DNA from: Anaerolineae bacterium
GTDB taxonomy: Bacteria; Chloroflexota; Anaerolineae; Aggregatilineales; Ch27
Length of the DNA stretch: 64,000 bases
Assembly: GCA_013178165.1 (NCBI GenBank)
Contig: JABLXG010000004.1
Location: forward strand, 426,944 to 490,943
Reading direction: 5' to 3'
The notes under the pieces: model-generated
The model's input: only the letters and a program-made list of their open reading frames with translations
Databases searched by the model: none
What the model was told of the DNA's origin: nothing
Shown: positions 9,296-15,712 of the stretch, piece by piece
How the letters are laid out: every line of letters begins with the position of its first letter
Position numbering within the stretch: the stretch's first letter is position 1
Made by a program: the position numbers and the translations under genes

Positions 9296-9793
9296 ATGCG
9301 ATACACGGCTACGGTCAATGACCGCACCTTCACGATCGACATCCTGCCGGATGGCAAGCTGCTGGTCGATGGCAAACCGCGCGATGTCGATTTTCTTTCC
9401 CTGGACAACAAGACGCTGTACTCCCTGCTGGTAGACAATACCTCCTATGAAGGGCTGGTGGAGAAGGTCGATGGCTTCTACCAGGTGCTGCTGTGGGGGG
9501 CGCTGTACGCCGTGCGAGTGATGGACGAACGCGAGCAGCGCCTGGCCAAGTCCAGCGCGGCGTTTGTCCCAGAAGACGTTGAGATTGTCATCCGCGCGCC
9601 GATGCCCGGCCTGATCCTCTCCGTGCCAGTGGAGCCGGGGCAGGCCGTTGAAGCTGGTCAGACGCTGGTCATCCTCGAATCGATGAAGATGGAAAACGAG
9701 CTAAAAGCGCCCCGCGCCGGACGGGTGCATACGGTCTATGTCAAGGCCGGCGATAGCGTGGAGCAGGCCAAAAAGCTCGTCTCGGTGATCTAG
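9296..9793 (+). CDS. Biotin carboxyl carrier protein (stand-alone)
   Basis: A 165-residue protein whose C-terminal 75 residues form a biotinyl domain: APMPGLILSVPVEPGQAVEAG, then LESMKMENEL with the biotinylated lysine at residue 131, then HTVYVKAGDSVEQAKKLVSVI. The N-terminal 80 residues (MRYTATVNDRTFTIDI ...) match the linker/BT-type beta domain that docks carrier to carboxylase in propionyl-CoA carboxylases. It shuttles carboxybiotin between the two upstream enzymes. The lysine would be modified by the biotin ligase encoded at 13147-13908. Its TAG is followed after one base by the next gene's ATG, so the glycosyltransferase downstream is probably co-transcribed although functionally unrelated. 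Confidence 0.95.
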   Translation: MRYTATVNDRTFTIDILPDGKLLVDGKPRDVDFLSLDNKTLYSLLVDNTSYEGLVEKVDGFYQVLLWGALYAVRVMDEREQRLAKSSAAFVPEDVEIVIRAPMPGLILSVPVEPGQAVEAGQTLVILESMKMENELKAPRAGRVHTVYVKAGDSVEQAKKLVSVI

Positions 9794-9794
9794 C

Positions 9795-11171
9795 ATGGAC
9801 GCCGGATGGCGGCGCTGGCTGCGCGGCGTGGATCTGCTGTGGAATCTCGCCCTGATGGCATTTGTGCTGGGTGGGGTCGCGTTCGTCCCCTTTCATGGGG
9901 ATGAATCCACCCTGATCATGATGAGCCGCGATTATTATTATCAGTTCATTGCTGGAGACTGGCAGCAGGTCTTCTACCACGATCCGCCTCTCAACGCCAC
10001 GGAGCAGCACCTCCGGTTGCTCAACGGCACGCTGTCCAAGTATCTGATCGGCCTGGCCTGGCATGTGGCTGGCCTGCAGGTCAGCGATCTGAACGATCAG
10101 TGGGACTGGGGTGCCGATTGGGACTGGAATGTCGCGAGCGGCAGGATGCCATCTGTCGCCCTGCTGGCGGCGGCGCGCTGGTCAGCAGCCTTGCCCGGCG
10201 CTCTGAGTGTGGCGGCCATGTTCGTGCTGGGCTGGCGCTGGGGACGGCGGCGGGTTGCTTACCCGGCTAGCTTTCTGCTGGCGACGCACGGTGTGATCCT
10301 GATCCATGTTCGTCGGGCCTATATGGAGGCGGCGCTGCAGCTGGGTAGCCTGCTGGTCATCCTGGCGGCGATATGGTGGGTGGAGAGACTGGCTCGCCGG
10401 GGAGAAGGAATGCGCCGCTGGCTCCTCCCGGCGCTGGCGCTGGGGACGGCCTCCGGCCTGGCGCTGGCCAGCAAGCACAGCGGTGCAGTGCCGGTGGTTG
10501 CCGCCGGGCTGGGAGTGCTGATCGTTGCTGCCCGGCTGCCTGGCGGCGCCCACAGGCAGGCACTCGGCGGACTGGCGATCGGCGCGGCCCTGGCCGTCGC
10601 TGTATTCCTGGCGCTGAATCCAGCCTGGTGGGGCGACCCGATCGGGCGGGCAAGCCAGGTGTTGCGCCTGCGGGCAGATCTGGTAGCTGACCAGGTCGCG
10701 ATTTTCCCGGAAGTGGCCTACGCTGATCTCCCGGCGCGGATTGGCGGATTGATCGCCCAGGTGACAACCGCTGATCCTGCCTATTACGAGGTGAAATCCT
10801 GGGCAGAGCCTCTCGGCGAAGCTATCGCCGGTTACGAAGCGTCGCCCTGGGCGGGGATCCGCTACGGGCAGGGGACAGCAGGAGAGGCCGCCGGGGTGAT
10901 CCTGCTGGCGCTGGCGTTGGTCGGGGCTGTCCGGCTGGGATGGGAATGGCAGGCGTGGGTGGCTGCCCCCGTGGTCGGGATGTGGACACTGTTGACGGTA
11001 CTCTTCACCCTGGCCGCAGTTCCGCTGGCCTGGCAGCGTTACGTCCTGCCGCTGCTACCGGTGATTGTCCTTCTTGCGGCAGGTGGGCTGGCCTGGTTGC
11101 CGAGCCTGCTGGCAAGAGTCAGAGAACAGCAACAGCCAGAGCGAGGGCCTGACGCACCTCCACACGGTTGA
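9795..11171 (+). CDS. GT-C type membrane glycosyltransferase (GT39/ArnT-like)
   Basis: A 458-residue polytopic membrane protein with about ten hydrophobic spans. The first extracytoplasmic loop holds FHGDESTLIMMSRDYY (residues 34-49), matching the acidic DE motif of the PMT/ArnT/GT39 superfamily, and later HVRRAYMEAALQLG. Such enzymes transfer sugars from polyprenyl-phosphate donors to proteins or glycolipids on the outer face. It starts 1 base after the biotin carrier stop and ends by overlapping 53 bases of the convergent HTH-CHAD gene. Between the first spans it has the aromatic- and Asp-rich stretch WDWGADWDWNV (about 103-113), which is unusual and could be a binding loop. Donor and acceptor cannot be read from sequence. 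Confidence 0.75.
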   Translation: MDAGWRRWLRGVDLLWNLALMAFVLGGVAFVPFHGDESTLIMMSRDYYYQFIAGDWQQVFYHDPPLNATEQHLRLLNGTLSKYLIGLAWHVAGLQVSDLNDQWDWGADWDWNVASGRMPSVALLAAARWSAALPGALSVAAMFVLGWRWGRRRVAYPASFLLATHGVILIHVRRAYMEAALQLGSLLVILAAIWWVERLARRGEGMRRWLLPALALGTASGLALASKHSGAVPVVAAGLGVLIVAARLPGGAHRQALGGLAIGAALAVAVFLALNPAWWGDPIGRASQVLRLRADLVADQVAIFPEVAYADLPARIGGLIAQVTTADPAYYEVKSWAEPLGEAIAGYEASPWAGIRYGQGTAGEAAGVILLALALVGAVRLGWEWQAWVAAPVVGMWTLLTVLFTLAAVPLAWQRYVLPLLPVIVLLAAGGLAWLPSLLARVREQQQPERGPDAPPHG

Positions 11172-12438
11172 AGCGTTCCCAAGCTGCCGGAAACAAACTC
11201 ATCAGGCGGTGTTTTTCCGCGAACTGATAGGCCAGGTAGTTGACAACCTGCTCGATACTGCGCCGCTCGCTGATGGGCAGTGCAGCCTGTGCTTTTTCGT
11301 GTTGGGCGATGAAGTTTTGCAAGTAGAGTCCGGCTACTTGCGCATCGTTGAGGTCACCCAGGTGATCCTGCATGGCCTTGACCTCGTCGATCACCAGCGC
11401 GACTTCTGACCCCAGAATTTCCTCGAAGAATTCCAGGGTATAGCGCAAGCGTTTGAATTCGATGCGCAGGGCATGCAAGGTGTCGATCGTGGCGCAGGCC
11501 AGCACCGGTTCATAGGCGCGGACGGCCTCATAGCGGGTGTAGATCAGGCGTGGCGCGAGATGTCCGGTCTGGTGAGCGACAGGGGTCTCTGGGTCGATCG
11601 GTCTGGCTCCGGCTCCGGGCGTGGTCAGGAAGGCAGCGAAGGCTTCCACAAAGCCCGCAAAGGCCGGGCTGTTGAGATGATCGATCAGGCGGGCGCGGGC
11701 AGTCTCCCGTTCGGTGGCGCAATAGTCCAGCAGCGGGGATAGACTGTCGTCGGCTTCGGGGGGCAGGCTCGCCCGGTAACGCTGCAGGCGGTCGATGAAT
11801 ACATCCATGTCGCGCACGGCGCCCAGGGCGCGGGCGGTATCGCGCAGGGCGCGCTGGAAGGGGCGGATCGCGCCGGGGCGGAAGTAGGGCGCAAATACGC
11901 GCAGGGCGCTGCGCATGCGCCGGGTAGCGACGCGCATGTCGTGAACAGCCTCGATATCCTCGCCCAGCCGGCTACCCGGTTCGTGGAGCAACATGCGCTC
12001 GAAGTGGAAGTACAGCACCTTACGCCCGGTCTCGCTCATCGGATCATCCTGGCTGATGCCGGGCTTCTTGTCCAGCCGTAGCGGCAGACGCGGTTGCTCT
12101 GCGTCCGGAGACTGGCCGGAGGATGAGTCTTTCCGGCGTTGCTTGGCGCGGCGTGGTTCCGGGGCGGTCTTTTCGCCGGCTTCCGGGGCGGCGAAGATCG
12201 CTGCACGGCGCTCCTGAAAGCGCTTTTGCCAGCGCCGCACCTGGCGCTCCGAGAGGCCGACGGCCGCCACAATACTGGCGACGGATGCGCCCTCTGCGCT
12301 GAGGGCGATGATCCGCGCCCGGCGTTGCAGGGCAGGCGAAGCACTGGCCAGCGCCGCTTGCAGGGCGGCCTGTTCTTCGGGGGTCAGGGAGAGAACGGCA
12401 TGCGATGGCATCGGTCGTCGCTCCATTCTCCGGCGCAA
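11119..12438 (-). CDS. HTH domain fused to CHAD domain
   Basis: A 439-residue two-domain protein. Residues about 15-75 form a homeodomain-like helix-turn-helix of the sort found at the start of IS630-type transposases (RARIIALSAEG, VASIVAAVGLSERQVRRWQKRF). A lysine/arginine-rich linker (about 90-125) leads to a CHAD domain (about 135-430), a helical bundle with the conserved basic and histidine motifs VHDMRVATRRMRSALRVF, LGAVRDMDVFIDRL, LHALRIEFKRLRYTLEFFEE and MQDHLGDLNDAQVA. CHAD domains bind polyphosphate and are often encoded beside CYTH proteins; a CYTH gene lies at 3.3 kb. The 3' end overlaps the convergent glycosyltransferase gene by 53 bases. The fusion suggests a DNA-linked polyphosphate-responsive protein, which is inference. 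Several start codons are possible (12438, 12426, 12411). Confidence 0.85.
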   Translation of the reverse strand: MRRRMERRPMPSHAVLSLTPEEQAALQAALASASPALQRRARIIALSAEGASVASIVAAVGLSERQVRRWQKRFQERRAAIFAAPEAGEKTAPEPRRAKQRRKDSSSGQSPDAEQPRLPLRLDKKPGISQDDPMSETGRKVLYFHFERMLLHEPGSRLGEDIEAVHDMRVATRRMRSALRVFAPYFRPGAIRPFQRALRDTARALGAVRDMDVFIDRLQRYRASLPPEADDSLSPLLDYCATERETARARLIDHLNSPAFAGFVEAFAAFLTTPGAGARPIDPETPVAHQTGHLAPRLIYTRYEAVRAYEPVLACATIDTLHALRIEFKRLRYTLEFFEEILGSEVALVIDEVKAMQDHLGDLNDAQVAGLYLQNFIAQHEKAQAALPISERRSIEQVVNYLAYQFAEKHRLMSLFPAAWERFNRVEVRQALALAVAVL

Positions 12439-12453
12439 TCCAGACGGTCCGGC

Positions 12454-12969
12454 CTAACCTGCATTAGCCCCACTGGAATCCACCCCGCGCGCGGGCCAGG
12501 CAGCTCGCAGGCTGCGGTAGGTATCTTCCAGCAGGTCAGGGATGACCCGCGTGCCAGCGATGACGCTCAGGTAGCTGGCGTCGCCCGGCCAGCGCGGGAC
12601 GATATGCAGGTGGAGGTGCTCAGCTACGCCGGCCCCGGCGGCTGCGCCGAGGTTCAGGCCGACATTGAACGCAGCAGGGTTATACACCGTTCGCAGGGCA
12701 ACGATCGCTTCCTGCGTGGTGCGCATGAGGTCGGTCAGGGTCTCCAGCGGCAGGGCGGTGAATTCCCCGATGTGCGCATATGGCACGATCAGCAGGTGTC
12801 CGTTGTTGTAGGGAAACCGGTTAAGCGTGACGTAGACATGCTCTGAGCGGAAGACGACGAACTCAGCGTCATCGTCAGCGCCGATTTTGTGGCAGAAGAT
12901 GCACCCGTCCGGTTTGTCGGATTCGCCGCGCAGGTAAGCCATGCGCCAGGGTGTCCAGAGGTGATCCAT
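12454..12969 (-). CDS. HIT family hydrolase/phosphorylase (Ap4A-phosphorylase-like)
   Basis: A 171-residue histidine-triad protein. The N-terminus MDHLWTPWRMAYLRG and the zinc-type motif CIFCHKI (about residues 23-29) are characteristic of the actinobacterial-type diadenosine tetraphosphate phosphorylase branch. YNNGHLLIVPYAHIG precedes the active-site triad EHLHLHIVPRW (about 117-127), where the middle histidine is the nucleophile. The family cleaves dinucleoside polyphosphates or AMP conjugates. Upstream on the minus strand is a good promoter (TTGTCC, 16 bases, TACAAT at 13019-13046) and an AAGGA 12 bases before the ATG. It is followed after 15 bases by the HTH-CHAD gene, so the two are probably one transcript; both would then deal with phosphate-rich ligands. 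Confidence 0.9.
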   Translation of the reverse strand: MDHLWTPWRMAYLRGESDKPDGCIFCHKIGADDDAEFVVFRSEHVYVTLNRFPYNNGHLLIVPYAHIGEFTALPLETLTDLMRTTQEAIVALRTVYNPAAFNVGLNLGAAAGAGVAEHLHLHIVPRWPGDASYLSVIAGTRVIPDLLEDTYRSLRAAWPARGVDSSGANAG

Positions 12970-13018
12970 AGGTGGTTCTGTCCTTCTGTGGCGTCAGGAT
13001 CGCCGGGATTGTCTGTGA

Positions 13019-13046
13019 ATTGTACTTGATGCCCGGCGCTGGACAA
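13019..13046 (-). promoter_or_regulatory. Promoter for the HIT-CHAD unit
   Basis: On the minus strand TTGTCC (13046-13041), a 16-base spacer and TACAAT (13024-13019) lie about 50 bases before the ATG at 12969. Confidence 0.55.
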
Positions 13047-13067
13047 AATCGCTGCGGCTCCCGCCTG

Positions 13068-13097
13068 TTGCCGGGCTGCCCACCGGGGCGCTACAAT
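13068..13097 (+). promoter_or_regulatory. Promoter for birA
   Basis: TTGCCG (13068-13073), an 18-base spacer and TACAAT (13092-13097). The ATG at 13096 lies within the -10 box, which supports the downstream start at 13147 for birA. Confidence 0.5.
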
Positions 13098-13146
13098 GAC
13101 GGCAGCGACAGGCGAGATCGACGGACGGGGGGGGGGAGACAGGGCT

Positions 13147-13908
13147 ATGAGCCGGGACTGGCTGCCTGACCTGGGCGGGCGGCCCTATCGCTATTTTGCG
13201 CAGGTGTCCAGCACTCAGGATATCGCCCGCGCCTGGGCGCTGGAAGGCGCAGCGAACGGAGCGATTGTGATCGCCGACGAACAGACGGCGGGCCGCGGGC
13301 GGCTTGGCCGCACCTGGCTGGCCGCCCCCGGTTCGTCGTTGTTGCTGTCAGTCATCCTGCGTCCGGCCCTGCCGCCGGAGGAACTGGGGCGCGTCACACT
13401 GCTTGGCGCGGTGGCGCTGGCGGAGGCGCTGGCGGGGCTGGGAGTGCTGCCGGGGATCAAATGGCCTAACGACCTGCAGCTTGCCGGGCGCAAGGTTGCC
13501 GGTATCCTGGCGGAAGCAGTCTGGTCGGGCGATGCGCTGAGGGCGGTGGTGCTGGGCATTGGCGTCAATGTGCAGCGGGATGCGCTTCCCCCGGCGGCGC
13601 TGGAGGCGTACCGGGCGACAACGGTCGAGGCGGCACTGGGGCGTCATTGCCCGCGCGGGGCGTTACTGGGCGATCTGCTGGCGCACCTTGATGCCTGGAT
13701 GCCACGGCTGCGCGAACCGATCTTGCTGGAAGCGTGGACACGGTACAACGTCACGCTGGGCCGGCGGGTGGTCGTTGCCGCCGGTCATGAGCAGTTCAGC
13801 GGCGTGGCAGAGGCGCTGGATAACCGGGGCGCGTTGCTGATACGGTTGGATAATGGATCGCTGCGGCCATTGCTGGCCGGTGAAGTGACGATTGTGGATG
13901 AAGCGTAG
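13147..13908 (+). CDS. birA: Biotin--[acetyl-CoA carboxylase] ligase
   Basis: A 253-residue biotin-protein ligase without the N-terminal winged-helix repressor domain. It activates biotin to biotinyl-AMP and attaches it to the carrier lysine. Motifs include QVSSTQDIARAW (about 19-30), the adenylate-binding ADEQTAGRGRLGRTWLAAPG (about 44-63), LLLSVILRP, GIKWPNDLQLAGRKVAGILAE (KWPND motif) and GIGVNVQ. The C-terminal domain (ILLEAWTRYN ... GSLRPLLAGEVTIVDE) is present. The ATG at 13147 follows a purine-rich GGGGGGGAGAC site. Its likely partner is the carrier at 9296-9793. It is transcribed divergently from the HIT gene. Confidence 0.93.
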   Translation: MSRDWLPDLGGRPYRYFAQVSSTQDIARAWALEGAANGAIVIADEQTAGRGRLGRTWLAAPGSSLLLSVILRPALPPEELGRVTLLGAVALAEALAGLGVLPGIKWPNDLQLAGRKVAGILAEAVWSGDALRAVVLGIGVNVQRDALPPAALEAYRATTVEAALGRHCPRGALLGDLLAHLDAWMPRLREPILLEAWTRYNVTLGRRVVVAAGHEQFSGVAEALDNRGALLIRLDNGSLRPLLAGEVTIVDEA

Positions 13909-13932
13909 ACGGATCAGAGGCTGAACGCCGGT

Positions 13933-15348
13933 ATGGGTATTCGGCTGGACTGGGAAGTTGAGCGTGAGACAGTCGCCCGCGAACTGGGCGAATCCCCGGC
14001 GGATGTCCGGTGGCGGCGGGCCAATGGCGGGCGCGCTCTGCTGGCCATGCTGCTGATCGTGCTGTTAATCCTGGTGGTGGCGGGCGGAATCCTGGCCCGA
14101 CTGTGGTATGTTGACCAGGAGTTGAAGCGCCAACTCCGCGAGACAGTGGCGGCGGAGGCGGCGGCCCTGCGTGTTGGCGACCTGGCCGCTTTTCTGGCTA
14201 TCCAGCGCAGTGGTAGCGCCGCCTGGATGCTGGGACAGGCTGAACGCTTCTGGCAGTACCAGGAACTCAAGCGGCAGGCTGATGTTGATGTTTCCGGAAA
14301 GGTGATTGACCTGGCGGTGGACGAGAGCCGGGCCTGGGTGCTGGTGGAAGAAACCATCAACGGCATAGCTTACCGGCAGGTGTGGTTCTACTGGCGTTAT
14401 GCGGATGGCTGGCGGCATGTCCCGCGTGATATCACCTTCTGGGGCGCGCCGGCGACGATCTCCGGCGGGAATTTCACCCTGAGCTACGGCTCGCTGGATG
14501 GCCCGCTGGCGGAAGCGTTACGGCCAGGGCTGGAGAGTCTGTGGGGACAGGGCTGTGCCTGGCTGGATTGCCCGGAGCCATTGCCCCTGTTGACTGTGCG
14601 GATCATGCCTGATCCTTTTGTGGAGGTGAGCTGGTCACCGGATGAAGCCGATGTGTTGCGGGTGGCCTCGCCGCTGCTGGGCCGGGCGCGGGTGGATGTC
14701 CCGCTTGAGCCTGATCTGGCGCGGCGGATCGGCGATCTGTTGGCCGAACGGGTGCTGATCCAGGCGGGTAGCGCCCCGGTGGAGGATGCGGCCCATGATG
14801 CGGCATTCCTGCGGGCCGCTCTGCGCGACTGGCTGGTGGGGCGCTTCCTGGGGGATGGCGGGGCGCCTGGTTCCAGCTTTGTGGAGAGTCTGGTCACTGC
14901 CTATGGCGAGCGGGCAGCGGCGCTGCTGGCCTCCCGTGTGATGCCAGACTCTGGCATCGATATCCTGGCCCATATATTCGCTACGCCACTGGAGGCGCTG
15001 CCAGTGGACTGGCGGGAGTTCTTCCAATGGCGGCTGGCGCTGGAGCCGTTCCTGCTGGCGCAGGGTCTGCCGGATACCCTGCGCGGACTGTACGATCCGG
15101 CGGCGCAGAGCGCAGCAGAGGCGCTGATCGCCGATTTTGCCGCTGGTGTAGCGCCGCCGGTGCCGACCGTGGTGCGCGTGATCACGGGCATTGGCAGCGA
15201 TGGCGGGAACTGCGCCTGGGCGATTGTCCAGGATGCAGAAGGCCATCAAGCGCCGATCACCTTTCGGCTCGTGGATGGCGTCTGGCGGCGGGGCATTCCC
15301 GACCCGGCTTTTGCCGTGTATGCGGGGACAGCTGAGGACACAGATTGA
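13933..15348 (+). CDS. Membrane-anchored extracytoplasmic protein, unknown
   Basis: A 471-residue protein. It has a charged N-terminal segment of about 35 residues, one membrane span (residues about 37-57, ALLAMLLIVLLILVVAGGIL) and a large domain that should lie outside the membrane. The first part of that domain (about 60-200) looks like a SnoaL/NTF2-type or Cys-less alpha/beta fold (LRVGDLAAFLAIQ ... AYRQVWFYWRYADGWRHVPRD), which is only a weak resemblance. The remainder (LLTVRIMPDPFVEVSW ... LLAERVLIQAG ... ) resembles the peptidase-MA-like arrangement often seen in Chloroflexota surface proteins, but no HEXXH zinc motif is visible. It begins 24 bases after birA and may be co-transcribed with it. 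Function unknown. Confidence 0.55.
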   Translation: MGIRLDWEVERETVARELGESPADVRWRRANGGRALLAMLLIVLLILVVAGGILARLWYVDQELKRQLRETVAAEAAALRVGDLAAFLAIQRSGSAAWMLGQAERFWQYQELKRQADVDVSGKVIDLAVDESRAWVLVEETINGIAYRQVWFYWRYADGWRHVPRDITFWGAPATISGGNFTLSYGSLDGPLAEALRPGLESLWGQGCAWLDCPEPLPLLTVRIMPDPFVEVSWSPDEADVLRVASPLLGRARVDVPLEPDLARRIGDLLAERVLIQAGSAPVEDAAHDAAFLRAALRDWLVGRFLGDGGAPGSSFVESLVTAYGERAAALLASRVMPDSGIDILAHIFATPLEALPVDWREFFQWRLALEPFLLAQGLPDTLRGLYDPAAQSAAEALIADFAAGVAPPVPTVVRVITGIGSDGGNCAWAIVQDAEGHQAPITFRLVDGVWRRGIPDPAFAVYAGTAEDTD

Positions 15349-15419
15349 CAGCCGCACCCGTTGACACTATGCTGGGGACGACTCCGCTGGCTGTGACGTA
15401 GAGGGAGGGCCTGGAGCGT

Positions 15420-15647
15420 ATGTCGATGCTGGATCGCCTGCGCGAGAGCGCGGCACAGGATGATGAAGAACTGTTTGGCGCACCGGTTGAAGAGGTAGCG
15501 CTGGACGAAGAAGAGGTTGAGGAGCGGCGCTTCCTGGGTATGACCGCCCTGGAGCGGATGCTGCTGTCCATCCTGATCTTCCTGGCGACTTCCGTGCTGG
15601 GGACGCTGCTGCTGATCGCCCTGCGGCGGATTGATATCGGTCTGTAG
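15420..15647 (+). CDS. Small acidic protein with C-terminal membrane span
   Basis: 75 residues: a very acidic N-terminal half (DDEELFGAPVEEVALDEEEVEERR) and one membrane span near the C-terminus (LLSILIFLATSVLGTLLLIAL), ending RRIDIGL. A GGAGGG followed by CTGGAGCGT precedes the ATG, supporting expression. Its stop lies 21 bases before a strong bidirectional terminator. It is most likely the last gene of the birA-13933 unit. No family recognised. Confidence 0.6.
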   Translation: MSMLDRLRESAAQDDEELFGAPVEEVALDEEEVEERRFLGMTALERMLLSILIFLATSVLGTLLLIALRRIDIGL

Positions 15648-15667
15648 CCGCGACCGGGCGAAGTCTG

Positions 15668-15701
15668 ACGGGGCGCACCGGGTCAGCCCGGCGCGCCCCG
15701 T
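15668..15701. terminator. Bidirectional hairpin between convergent genes
   Basis: ACGGGGCGC-ACCGGG pairs with CCCGG-CGCGCCCCGT around a TCAG loop. It lies between the stops at 15647 (plus) and 15713 (minus). No long T tract follows, so efficiency is uncertain. Confidence 0.65.
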
Positions 15702-15712
15702 GATGTTTGATC

